NCBI GenBank assembly: GCA_964441705.1
Contig: CAYTWF010000023.1
Location: 1-38,988 of the forward strand
Direction: 5' to 3'
Origin: Eshraghiella sp964441705
Lineage (GTDB): Bacteria > Bacillota > Clostridia > Lachnospirales > Lachnospiraceae
Length of the DNA: 38,988 nt
In this document: piece after piece, positions 24,187-32,484 of the stretch
How positions within the stretch are numbered: position 1 is the stretch's first letter
Layout of the letters: the number at the start of each line of letters is the position of its first letter
Position numbers and translations under genes: made by a program
The notes under the pieces: generated by a model
Seen by the model: the letters and a program-made list of their open reading frames with translations, nothing else
Databases searched by the model: none
What the model was told of the DNA's origin: nothing

Positions 24187-25911
24187 TCAACCTGCTCCCA
24201 AACTGTTAATTAGTGATTCCATCATTTCACTTACAACATTTATATATCTTGATGCTGCATTGTAGGCCTGCTGGAATTTAATCATGTTACCTAACTCCTC
24301 ATCTGAGGAAACTCCCATTACCTGCTGTCTCTTATTATTAAGCTCATTGGCAAGAGCAGACTCACTGTCTGCCATATTGGAATAAATCTTGCCGGTATTG
24401 GCTATATCTCCGGTAAGTGTTTCATAGAATTCCTCAAAGGTCATCTCATCCAGACCATTGTTATATACCATGCTGTCTGTCTGAAATAGACTTACCAGCT
24501 TACCTGCTGTGATAAAGTCCTCTTCTCCCTTACTATTAGTAAGCGGGAGCTTGGAATAGTCCTGTAATATAGCATCATTAACGGTAATATTCATTATTGT
24601 GTATGACGCTTCATTGTTAAAATAATTAGTATTATTTCTTACGTAATAATCCGTTCCGTTGATTGTCTGTTTGGTATATCTGTTACAGAAATTACGCGTA
24701 AAAAGCTCGATTCCATAATCTCCATCACCGGATTGTGATGCCTTATCAGTATCAAGAACTGTATACTCATTGCCATCAGCATCCGTAACTGTTGTCTCCG
24801 GACAAAGAATATCATTAATTCCTGTCACTATGCTTGTTACAAGCTTGTCAAAGTTACCCATAGTGTTAACTACCGAAGATATGGTAGAAGAGCCTGCATA
24901 TCTATTATATCTATCTAAAGCTATCAGATAATCAGCATTAGAGGCTCCGCCTTCATAATCTGCCACATCAGGTGCTGTCAAATCCTGATATGTTGGAGTT
25001 ATTGTACCTCTTGCTACAAGGAGTCCCTTAAGTCCACCGATATCTGTATTATTCTCTGTTGATATTGTCCTGTCCAGATTATATACTGACTGATTGCTCA
25101 TATTAGTCCATACAGGATTAATAAAATCCGAACCTGATATTGTCTCCATTCCCATATGATTAACTGAAATATTATCTGCAAAAGGCACTCCATCAATGGA
25201 AACCTCAACGGATCCTACTTCCGTCTCTTCATATGATATGTTGCAATAACCGGAAAGCTCATCTAAAAGAACATCTCTCTGGTCTCTTAAATCCGCTGCA
25301 TTCTCAACTCCACCAGTCTCAATCTTGATTATCTGCCTGTTAAGGTCCATAATCTTATCGCCAATCTCATTGATTCTGTTAACGGTTGTAATTACCTCAT
25401 TATTAAGGGTTGTCTGATAATCTGACAGTCCCTTATAGATAGACTGTGCTGCTGCAATAAATGCAACTGAGCTCTGTGCCAGACCTGCTCTTGCTGTAGG
25501 GTCAGTCGGTGTCTTGGCAACCTCATTAATTGATTCCAAAAGGTCGGTAATTTTCTTCTGGAATGCAATTCCCTCAATTCCATCGGCCTCGCCCATCTGG
25601 GTCTCTATCTCATATGTCGCATCATAAAGCTTATCATAAAATGCCTGTCTGCCATTCTCCTTACGATATGCGGCATCCAGGAAAATATCTCTCACATGGT
25701 TAATTGTAGCAGTGGTAACACCAAGTCCCTTCTGACCTGTTGTAGTTGAAGAGGTTGTGGTTACAGCATTATAGCTCATGTCTTTATACACTACCTGCTG
25801 TCTTACATAGCCCTCTGTGTTAACATTTGTTAGGTTGTTGGCTGTTGTGTTAAGGGAATTACTGCTTGTACGCAGTCCCGATAATCCAACATATAATCCT
25901 GACATACCCAT
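24187..25911 (-). CDS. flgK: Hook-associated protein FlgK (HAP1), first copy
   Basis: The 574-residue product has MGMSGLYVGLSGLRTSSNSL, NLTNVNTEGYVRQQVVYKDM, and the C-terminal VMGVSSDEELGNMIKFQQAY with NVVSEMMESLINSLG. The ATG at 25911 follows GGAGG at 9 bases. It lies directly after flgN, the chaperone of FlgK and FlgL, so this is probably the ancestral position. The adjacent gene is a second full-length FlgK. Confidence 0.95.
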   Translation of the reverse strand: MGMSGLYVGLSGLRTSSNSLNTTANNLTNVNTEGYVRQQVVYKDMSYNAVTTTSSTTTGQKGLGVTTATINHVRDIFLDAAYRKENGRQAFYDKLYDATYEIETQMGEADGIEGIAFQKKITDLLESINEVAKTPTDPTARAGLAQSSVAFIAAAQSIYKGLSDYQTTLNNEVITTVNRINEIGDKIMDLNRQIIKIETGGVENAADLRDQRDVLLDELSGYCNISYEETEVGSVEVSIDGVPFADNISVNHMGMETISGSDFINPVWTNMSNQSVYNLDRTISTENNTDIGGLKGLLVARGTITPTYQDLTAPDVADYEGGASNADYLIALDRYNRYAGSSTISSVVNTMGNFDKLVTSIVTGINDILCPETTVTDADGNEYTVLDTDKASQSGDGDYGIELFTRNFCNRYTKQTINGTDYYVRNNTNYFNNEASYTIMNITVNDAILQDYSKLPLTNSKGEEDFITAGKLVSLFQTDSMVYNNGLDEMTFEEFYETLTGDIANTGKIYSNMADSESALANELNNKRQQVMGVSSDEELGNMIKFQQAYNAASRYINVVSEMMESLINSLGAG

Positions 25912-25943
25912 ATCTGTATTCCTCCAACTGCTGTAATTAACTG

Positions 25944-26456
25944 TTACTGTTTGGCATCAAACATTCCGCTTGTGCCATATGCTCCATCCGCATACTGCCT
26001 TCCCGAATAGTTGGCTGTTGCCGGAGCCTGTCTCATACTTTGTACGAGATTCATCTCAAATTCAATCATCTCAAGTGATTCCTGTAAAAGCTGCTTGTTG
26101 CTGTCATTAACTCTGACCATATTCTCCATGGTCCTTGACAGCTTGTCATGCACAATTCTTAATGCCTCACATTCCTTAGGCTGTCCTGCCAGCAGTTCGC
26201 ACAATCTGTTAAGAGTCAGTTCCTGCGGCTTTCTGTTAAGAACAATTGCAATATCGCCCGTTGCCTCAGACCGCTTCTTTTCAAGCTGCGTTATTCTCTC
26301 AACAATAGTCTGCTCTCTCTCAACTATTGCATTAAGTGCGTCAGGGTCATTATTAACAATAATGCCTGTTTTCTCTATAGAGAGCTTAAGTAAAGCCTCA
26401 TATTCCGTATTCTCTTTTTCCAAAGCATCAATAAGAGTCTCAATTAAACTTGCCAC
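25944..26456 (-). CDS. flgN: FlgK/FlgL export chaperone FlgN
   Basis: FlgN holds FlgK and FlgL subunits in the cytoplasm before export. The 170-residue product is almost entirely helical: IETLIDALEKENTEYEALLK, IVEREQTIVERITQLEKKRS, LNRLCELLAGQPKECEALRI and SNKQLLQESLEMIEFEMNLV. The end is glycine- and tyrosine-rich and probably flexible. It lies 10 bases after flgM and 32 bases before flgK, the standard order. Confidence 0.93.
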   Translation of the reverse strand: MASLIETLIDALEKENTEYEALLKLSIEKTGIIVNNDPDALNAIVEREQTIVERITQLEKKRSEATGDIAIVLNRKPQELTLNRLCELLAGQPKECEALRIVHDKLSRTMENMVRVNDSNKQLLQESLEMIEFEMNLVQSMRQAPATANYSGRQYADGAYGTSGMFDAKQ

Positions 26457-26466
26457 TTAATTTCTC

Positions 26467-26745
26467 CTAATAAATAGTTGTTCCATACTTATCTGCAAGC
26501 TTTGCTGCAAGCTCATCTGCACTTACATCATATTCTCCTGCATCAAGCTTCTGTTTAACCTCAGCCACCTTATCTTCCCTGACATCTGAAGAGGCTGATA
26601 CTGCCTGCTTAGCTACCTGATAATCCTTGCCAAACTGTGAAATCTCTACCTTATCGCTTCCATATACTGAACCAGTCTTGCTGACAGTTGATTTCTTATT
26701 GGTCTGATATACCTGGCTTATCTGGTTATATGCGTCGATTCTCAT
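26467..26745 (-). CDS. flgM: Anti-sigma-D factor FlgM
   Basis: FlgM binds the flagellar sigma factor until the hook is finished. The 92-residue product starts MRIDAYNQISQVYQTNKKST. The C-terminal sigma-binding part contains DKVEISQFGKDYQVAKQAVS, REDKVAEVKQKLDAGEYDVS and ADELAAKLADKYG. I chose ATG 26745 with GGAG about 8 bases ahead; the in-frame ATGs upstream overlap that ribosome site. First gene of the flgM-flgN-flgK-flgK-flgL-fliW-csrA operon. Confidence 0.95.
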   Translation of the reverse strand: MRIDAYNQISQVYQTNKKSTVSKTGSVYGSDKVEISQFGKDYQVAKQAVSASSDVREDKVAEVKQKLDAGEYDVSADELAAKLADKYGTTIY

Positions 26746-26804
26746 AAATATCTCTCCTTCCATGAATAGATACAATTATTCCATAATTAATGAATCTACA
26801 ATAT

Positions 26805-26831
26805 GTATCGGATAGATTCTCAAATTAATTA
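26805..26831 (-). promoter_or_regulatory. Sigma-D-type promoter of the flgM operon
   Basis: TAAT (26828-26831) and CCGATAC (26805-26811) on the minus strand are 16 bases apart, one mismatch in each box. This places FlgM under the sigma factor it inhibits, as in other species. The predicted leader is about 50 bases. Confidence 0.75.
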
Positions 26832-26841
26832 CCCCTGTTAA

Positions 26842-26880
26842 GAAAAAAAATCAGACCATTCCTTATAGTGTGGAATGGTC
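26842..26880 (-). terminator. Rho-independent terminator after yvyF
   Basis: A 9-bp stem (GACCATTCC with GGAATGGTC, 9-base loop) is followed on the minus strand by TGATTTTTTTT. It ends the run coming from mbl/recD2 before the flgM promoter. Confidence 0.9.
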
Positions 26881-26899
26881 TGTCATACTATCAATCAAT

Positions 26900-27310
26900 T
26901 TACTTATCAAGAAATCTCATTCTTGCTCTGTCACGTTCTGCCTGTCTTCTATCAATTGCAGGTCTGTCCTGCTTGTACATACTGTTCAGATTCTTAGTCA
27001 TGGCATCCTTACATGCCGCGCAGAAGCGTCCTGTCTTAATTGTAACTCCACAATTCTCACACTCAATACCAATTGGAGAATCATCTGAAAATGTAAGTCG
27101 CTCTTCTCTTATCCATCTCTCAATCTGCTGAATGGTAACGTCATTAGCTTCCGCAATCTGTGGCATAGCTGCACGAGGGTTATCACGAATATACTTCTTA
27201 ACTGAATCAAACTTCTTATCCAGTTCCTCCATGCATGCTGGGCAAAGCAAATATCCGCCACCTATGTAATTAAATAATCTTCCACAGCCTCTACAATTCT
27301 TAACTTCCAT
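26900..27310 (-). CDS. yvyF: YvyF-like flagellar operon protein (zinc-finger/HTH)
   Basis: The 136-residue product has an N-terminal zinc-ribbon (C6/C9 in NCRGCGRLF and C23/C26 in LLCPACMEEL) and a helix-turn-helix-like middle (MPQIAEANDVTIQQIERWIR). A second ribbon follows (GIECENCGVTIKTGRFCAAC) with an Arg-rich tail. This is the family called 'flagellar operon protein' next to flgM in Bacillus (comFC-yvyF-flgM order). The role may be regulatory. It lies 10 bases after comFC. Confidence 0.85.
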   Translation of the reverse strand: MEVKNCRGCGRLFNYIGGGYLLCPACMEELDKKFDSVKKYIRDNPRAAMPQIAEANDVTIQQIERWIREERLTFSDDSPIGIECENCGVTIKTGRFCAACKDAMTKNLNSMYKQDRPAIDRRQAERDRARMRFLDK

Positions 27311-27320
27311 AATGTACCTC

Positions 27321-28061
27321 CTAAAAGCCTCTGCCTATACACGCTGTAATAAAGTATATATTCTCTGCTCCATAAGCTGCCAGAATTCTGGCGCAGGCAT
27401 CAATAGTCGCACCCGTTGTATAGATATCATCGACCAATATTATATTCTTATATTTTACACTATCAGGTAGTATTTGAAAAGCATTTTCTAGATTATTATA
27501 GCGTTCCCTGTCATTAAGCTCCTTTTGTGGAGTTGTTCTTTTTACTCTGGTAATTACGCCATTGTCAACAGGTATTTTCATAAGGCTGCCAATACCTTTG
27601 GCAAGAACCTCTGCCTGATTATAGCCTCTTTTGCGCTGCTTGGAACGGTGAAGTGGTACAGGAATAAGAACCTGCGGCTTCCATGAATTAATTATGTGTC
27701 CATAGGTACTTACAATACACTGGCTATAGTAGCCTGCATATTCACGTCTGTTATTATATTTGAAGGCATACATGGAATCCTTCATAACATCAGAGTAAGA
27801 AAAAGCAGCAATTCCCCTTTTGTACGCAAACTGTCTAGCTTGACAGTCATGACAAAATTCTCTCTCGTCCTCCTCCAGCTGTTTGCCGCATCTCATACAA
27901 GAGGGCTGCTGAATAAAGGTTATCTTGGCGTAACATTGTGGGCAGATATCCGGTCTTACAGGTTCATTCCTGCCATACAGCACATCATCACATATTGGGC
28001 AGCGCGGTGGAAAAATAATATTATGCAGTCCGTCAATTCCTGCTTTGATATCCTCTCTAAT
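27321..28061 (-). CDS. comFC: ComFC-type amidophosphoribosyltransferase-like protein (AUU start proposed)
   Basis: The domain plan is a double zinc finger plus a phosphoribosyltransferase (PRPP) fold. Its exact role in DNA uptake is unknown. The segment NIILVDDIYTTGATIDACAR is the PRPP motif, and VLIPVPLHRSKQRKRGYNQA is the family signature. The first conserved unit, FPPRCPIC, lies upstream of the first GTG in frame (27983). From there the frame is open upstream with no ATG, GTG or TTG. An ATT at 28059-28061 lies 9 bases after AGGAGG and would give MREDIKAGIDGLHNIIFPPR, exactly the family N-terminus, at 246 residues. That ATT overlaps the recD2 stop (ATTAG). Starting at GTG 27983 would drop the first two zinc cysteines. 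Confidence 0.85.
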   Translation of the reverse strand: MREDIKAGIDGLHNIIFPPRCPICDDVLYGRNEPVRPDICPQCYAKITFIQQPSCMRCGKQLEEDEREFCHDCQARQFAYKRGIAAFSYSDVMKDSMYAFKYNNRREYAGYYSQCIVSTYGHIINSWKPQVLIPVPLHRSKQRKRGYNQAEVLAKGIGSLMKIPVDNGVITRVKRTTPQKELNDRERYNNLENAFQILPDSVKYKNIILVDDIYTTGATIDACARILAAYGAENIYFITACIGRGF

Positions 28062-30327
28062 GTCCGTTCGCCTCCTTAATTCGTACGTCTAGCGACGAGA
28101 ATCTTTTCTGTTCATTCTCATTTCGAATCATGTCATAAAATGTATTCTCATCTCCTACTACGCAAATGCATTTCCTTGCTCTTGTTACAGCCGTATAAAG
28201 AATATTTCTGTTCATAAGCATTCTTGGTCCATCAAGCAGCGGAAGTACAACTGCAGGGTATTCACTTCCCTGGGATTTGTGAACCGTCACTGCATACGCA
28301 TGTTCAAGCTGTTCAACCTCCTTAAAGGAATATGTAACATACCTGTTTTCCTCAAATCTAACTGTAATCGCAGACATAAAAAGATTAATGTTATCTATAA
28401 TCCCCATGTCTCCATTAAAAACACCCATTCCGGAATCTATTGGTATTCCTCTAAGTCCCCTGATTTCCCATCCAATTTTATAATTATTCTTAATCTGCAT
28501 TACCTTATCACCCTCACGGAAAATAATGCCATTAAGCTCTTTTTCCACCTTATTGTCAGACTTGGGATTAAGAAACTGCTGAAGCACTGCGTTAAGATGC
28601 TCCACTCCAAGATTTCCCTTTCTGGTTGGTGTCAGCACCTGAACCTCATTGATATCGCAATTGGTGTACTTGGGCAGTTTTTCTCTTACCAGTGTTACCA
28701 TTGCATTAATCACTGAGTTAGCATCACCCCTTTTAATAAATGGAAAATCCTTGCTTGAAGGCCCAACCTTAAAAAGCTCGCCATCGTTAATCTTGTGGGC
28801 ATTAATAACTATGTCGCCGGCCTCCTCCTGTCGAAAAATCTTTGTAAGTCTTACAACCTCAAATTCGCCAGATCCTATAATATCCTTAAGCACATTGCCA
28901 GGTCCAACAGATGGCAGCTGATTGGCATCGCCTACCAGAATCAGCCTTGTTCCCGGAACAATTGCTTTAAGCAGACTGTTCATAAGAAAAATATCAACCA
29001 TTGACATCTCGTCTATGATAACCACATCTGCTTCAAGAGGATTATCCTCATTACGTTCAAATGCAGCATTACTGGTCTCATCTGACATAAGACCTGACAG
29101 CTCCAGCAGTCTGTGAATTGTCTGGGATTCTCTTCCTGTTGCCTCAGTCATTCTTTTGGCGGCGCGTCCTGTTGGCGCAGCAAGGAGTATCTCATAATTT
29201 CTGGATTCATAATACTTTATAATAGTGTTAATTGTTGTTGTTTTACCTGTTCCGGGTCCTCCAGTTACAATCAGTAGTCCATTAACTGCTGCCGCATGAA
29301 CAGCCTCCTTCTGCATCTGCTCAAGCTCAATTCCCTCCCTCCTCTCTATTCCCGAAAGAGCTATATCAAAAGAGCGTTCATCCACATCACAATGCGAATC
29401 AAGTTCAACAAGCCGGTGGGCAACATTTAATTCAGTATTATACAGGGAAGTTTGATACACAACATCCATTTCTCCAACCTGCTTAACCACTATCTTGCGG
29501 TTAATTATCATATCCGTTAACATATCCTGTGGGTCAGCAATCTCCACTCCAAGAATATTTGATGCACGCTCTATCAGCATATCCATTGGTATGTAGGTAT
29601 GTCCATTAGCAGCTGCCTGGGTTAGGGTATAGAGTATTCCACTTTTGATTCTATAAGGCGAATCATCTGTAACACCTGCATTACGGGCTATTTCATCTGC
29701 AATTCTAAATCCTACACCCTCAATATCATCTGCAAGCTTATATGGGTTATCTTTAATTATCTGATAAAGAGTTTCTCCATATTCTTTGTAGATTTTAACT
29801 GCAAGGTTCATGCTTATTCCCAGCTCTCCAAGAAAAAGCATAGCCTGACGCATCTCTTTTTTCTCATTAACCTGGTCTGCAATCTCCATTGCCATCCTGT
29901 CACTAATTCCCTTTATCTCGGAAAGTCTTTCAGGTTCCTCCTCGATTATGCGAAAGGTATCCATCTTGAATCTTCTCACAATCCTTCCGGCAAGGGCTGC
30001 ACCTATACCTCTGATTGCACCTGAGCCAAGGTAACGTTCAATAGAGTCTATATCCTCTGGCTTGGTCTCCTCGTAGCTTATTGACTTAAACTGCAGCCCA
30101 TATGTCTGGTGATGCATAAAATCACCCTCAAAGACAATATATTCTCCCGGATTGATGAGATACAATGTCCCTGTACATACAAGAGTATCATCTATATCAT
30201 CTGCTTCCTCAGGTCGTTCCCCTTGTATTCTTTTAACCTCATCATCAGATAATGAAATCTCAAGAATCGTGTGTCCATTATCCTTATTGCTGTATATTAT
30301 TCTCTCAACGTATCCCTTTACCTGCAA
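28057..30327 (-). CDS. recD2: RecD-like DNA helicase RecD2
   Basis: RecD2 is a 5'-3' helicase acting in DNA repair and replication-fork handling outside RecBCD. The 756-residue product has an N-terminal OB-like part and helix-hairpin-helix repeats at about 95-230 (GSGAIRGIGAALAGRIVRRF, DIEGVGFRIADEIARN). Walker A is GGPGTGKTTT near 356-365, Walker B is VVIIDEMSMVD, and the late helicase motif is VTVHKSQGSEYPAVVLPL. Length matches the family. The start is TTG, behind AGGAG. It lies 106 bases after the flgJ-like gene and overlaps comFC through its stop. Confidence 0.95.
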   Translation of the reverse strand: MQVKGYVERIIYSNKDNGHTILEISLSDDEVKRIQGERPEEADDIDDTLVCTGTLYLINPGEYIVFEGDFMHHQTYGLQFKSISYEETKPEDIDSIERYLGSGAIRGIGAALAGRIVRRFKMDTFRIIEEEPERLSEIKGISDRMAMEIADQVNEKKEMRQAMLFLGELGISMNLAVKIYKEYGETLYQIIKDNPYKLADDIEGVGFRIADEIARNAGVTDDSPYRIKSGILYTLTQAAANGHTYIPMDMLIERASNILGVEIADPQDMLTDMIINRKIVVKQVGEMDVVYQTSLYNTELNVAHRLVELDSHCDVDERSFDIALSGIERREGIELEQMQKEAVHAAAVNGLLIVTGGPGTGKTTTINTIIKYYESRNYEILLAAPTGRAAKRMTEATGRESQTIHRLLELSGLMSDETSNAAFERNEDNPLEADVVIIDEMSMVDIFLMNSLLKAIVPGTRLILVGDANQLPSVGPGNVLKDIIGSGEFEVVRLTKIFRQEEAGDIVINAHKINDGELFKVGPSSKDFPFIKRGDANSVINAMVTLVREKLPKYTNCDINEVQVLTPTRKGNLGVEHLNAVLQQFLNPKSDNKVEKELNGIIFREGDKVMQIKNNYKIGWEIRGLRGIPIDSGMGVFNGDMGIIDNINLFMSAITVRFEENRYVTYSFKEVEQLEHAYAVTVHKSQGSEYPAVVLPLLDGPRMLMNRNILYTAVTRARKCICVVGDENTFYDMIRNENEQKRFSSLDVRIKEANGH

Positions 30328-30433
30328 AATTATCTCCTCTCCAATAACGCATAAATCGAGTAGAAGAAACCTACTCGATTCATATGTAATAGCCCACGGG
30401 TAGCGTAAAACCCCGGACAGCTCATATTATATT
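30328..30433 (-). promoter_or_regulatory. Structured leader of recD2
   Basis: The 106-base gap between the flgJ-like gene and recD2 contains a 10-bp hairpin (AATCGAGTAG with CTACTCGATT, positions 30356-30382), extendable by wobble pairs. It also has a short upstream GGG/CCC pairing. It has no T-run after the stem, so it is not a normal terminator. It may be a leader RNA or a repeat. I cannot assign a class. Confidence 0.4.
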
Positions 30434-30844
30434 CTAATTATTCTTGGAGGTATCTGCTGTATCCGCTGTAGCTGAAGCTTCTGGAATTACTGTTGTGCTG
30501 TAATTCCTCTTCATCTGCTCATAAAGCATTTTGGCAATTCCAATTCCGTCCCCACGTTCAGTGGCTTTCTCGGCATACTCCTGATAAAGGTTATCCTTAA
30601 ACATGTCCACATACGAGGTTCCGGTCGAGGTGTTCTCATCACTCTTTGGAATCATTTTCTCCATCCCTTTAAATGCCTGCTCAAGAAAATATGCCTCAAA
30701 GGACTTGCAGGCTTCCATAAGCTCTTCATCAGATGCAGTGGAATAATCCTTATTCTCCAAAGTATTCTCAAGCTTTGAATCAGACTGGGAATATGTACCC
30801 GATACAGTACTGTTTAGTCCATTAAGCAAATTGATATCGCTCAT
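30434..30844 (-). CDS. flgJ: FlgJ-type rod-binding protein (N-terminal domain only)
   Basis: The 136-residue product has the rod-binding domain (SDEELMEACKSFEAYFLEQA, FKGMEKMIPKSDENTS, YVDMFKDNLYQEYAEKATER, GDGIGIAKMLYEQMKRNY). There is no muramidase domain, which is usual in Gram-positive bacteria. It probably caps the growing rod. It is the last gene of the mbl-flhO-flhP group. Confidence 0.88.
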   Translation of the reverse strand: MSDINLLNGLNSTVSGTYSQSDSKLENTLENKDYSTASDEELMEACKSFEAYFLEQAFKGMEKMIPKSDENTSTGTSYVDMFKDNLYQEYAEKATERGDGIGIAKMLYEQMKRNYSTTVIPEASATADTADTSKNN

Positions 30845-30856
30845 AGTCTATGCCTC

Positions 30857-31672
30857 CTATCGCTTAAGAGAATTGGCCTGTCCAAGCATATCATCTGCTG
30901 CCTGAATTGCCTTGGAATTCATCTCATATGCTCTCTGCGCAACAATCAGATTAACCATCTCATCCGCTACCTGTACATTGGAAGCCTCAAGATATCCCTG
31001 GTCAAGCTTACTAGGCTTAAGCTCCGGATTATCTCCCTCTTCTACTGCCGGACCAGATGCATCCGTTACTCCATACATTGTGCTTCCAAGACTTTCAAGT
31101 CCTGACGTATTGGTAAACTGATATATTCCTATCTTAATTCCAAGACTTTCCGTATTACCATCTTCATCTGTATAGCATATAGTTCCATCTGATGTTACTG
31201 AAATCTTAGAGGTATTATAATCCGAACTGAATTCTATAGGCATACCATCTGAATCCAGAACAGGGTATCCCTCCTGGGTACACAGCATAAAACCATCTGA
31301 TGATATACCCATCTGGAAATTACCATTTCTGGTGTATACTGTCTCGCCTCTTGAATTCCTTACTCCAAATAATCCATCTCCCTCAATTGCAAACGCAAAT
31401 GGATTGGAGGAAGGATTAACTGGTCCCTGCGAAAATTGTGTTGTTATTGACGCATTACGTACACCAGAACCTACCTGCGCCGGAACCGGCTTGGCATCCC
31501 CATTGGCACTTGTAGAACGTGTCTGTAATGTCTGATATAAAAGCGATTTGAATTCTGCTGAAGAAGTCTTGTATCCTGTTGAATTAACATTGGCAAGGTT
31601 ATTGGAAATAACATCCACATTAGTCTGTTGTGATATCATTCCTGATGCCGCTGTATACAGTGCTCTCATCAT
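30857..31672 (-). CDS. flhP: Distal rod-type protein FlhP (FlgG/FlgF family)
   Basis: Rod and hook basal-body proteins form the axial structure in the cell envelope. The 271-residue product has the N-terminal motif MMRALYTAASGMISQQTNVD, VISNNLANVNSTGYKTSSAE, and the C-terminal VQVADEMVNLIVAQRAYEMN, SKAIQAADDMLGQANSL. The order mbl-flhO-flhP is the same as in Bacillus, so this copy is named FlhP. It may start at either of two adjacent ATGs. Confidence 0.93.
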   Translation of the reverse strand: MMRALYTAASGMISQQTNVDVISNNLANVNSTGYKTSSAEFKSLLYQTLQTRSTSANGDAKPVPAQVGSGVRNASITTQFSQGPVNPSSNPFAFAIEGDGLFGVRNSRGETVYTRNGNFQMGISSDGFMLCTQEGYPVLDSDGMPIEFSSDYNTSKISVTSDGTICYTDEDGNTESLGIKIGIYQFTNTSGLESLGSTMYGVTDASGPAVEEGDNPELKPSKLDQGYLEASNVQVADEMVNLIVAQRAYEMNSKAIQAADDMLGQANSLKR

Positions 31673-31689
31673 AAGCTATCGTTACCTCC

Positions 31690-32460
31690 TTATAGTCTTC
31701 CTAAACTAACAGCTGTTTCAAGAGTTTCGTCGATGGCCTGAATAACCTTCTGATTACTTTCGTAATCTCTGGATATATTAATCATCTCAACCATTTCAGA
31801 TACTACATTAACATTGGAGGTCTCAAGATATCCCTGGTAAACCTGACAATCAGCATCCTTCTGTGTTGCTCCATCGATGGCAATGTACATATTCTCGCCA
31901 AATTTTTCAAGGTAATCGTAGTCCTCAAAATCCACTATCTGAAGTCTTGCAACCTGCGCTCCATCAGCAAAAATACTGCCATTCTCATCAATAGACACAG
32001 TTGTCCCTTCAGGTATGGTAATAAGGCCACCACCCTCGTCTAAAACGTAATCGCCATCCTTGGTCATTAATGTTCCGTCCGCATTAACAGTAAAATTACC
32101 GTCTCTTGTATATCGGACTGATTCATTTCCGTTTTGATCGGCGTAAGATATTGCAAAGAATCCTTTCCCGCCTAATGCCACATCGTAGGTATTGCCCGTC
32201 TGCTGGAGATTACCATCTGTATAATCAGTATAGGTCTCTCCAATCTTAACGCCCAAAGACAGCTTACCAATCTGCTGCGGAATATACGCAACTGTTGGGT
32301 CATTAATCTTAATGGCCATTACGGAGTCAAAAGACTGCGATGTTGAACCTTCTTTCTTATAAGCTGTAGTTGCGGAGTTAGCAAGATTATTGGTAATTAC
32401 ATCTAATCTTGACATCTGGTTGACCATGCCTGTACTTGCTGTGTATAAACCTCTAACCAT
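31690..32460 (-). CDS. flhO: Distal rod-type protein FlhO (FlgG/FlgF family)
   Basis: The 256-residue product has MVRGLYTASTGMVNQMSRLD, VITNNLANSATTAYKKEGST, GGKGFFAISYADQNG and the C-terminal NVVSEMVEMINISRDYESNQ, KVIQAIDETLETAVSLG. It sits between mbl and flhP, matching the Bacillus order. It is the second of two paralogous rod proteins here. Confidence 0.93.
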   Translation of the reverse strand: MVRGLYTASTGMVNQMSRLDVITNNLANSATTAYKKEGSTSQSFDSVMAIKINDPTVAYIPQQIGKLSLGVKIGETYTDYTDGNLQQTGNTYDVALGGKGFFAISYADQNGNESVRYTRDGNFTVNADGTLMTKDGDYVLDEGGGLITIPEGTTVSIDENGSIFADGAQVARLQIVDFEDYDYLEKFGENMYIAIDGATQKDADCQVYQGYLETSNVNVVSEMVEMINISRDYESNQKVIQAIDETLETAVSLGRL

Positions 32461-32484
32461 ATTCCGCGCTCCTTTACTTATAAA

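Noticed and set aside
27981..27983. GTG as the comFC start
   Set aside because: It would remove the conserved FPPRCPIC zinc-finger start and has no ribosome site at the right distance.
30356..30382. The hairpin before recD2 as a c-di-GMP riboswitch
   Set aside because: The conserved core sequences of the known GEMM classes are not present.
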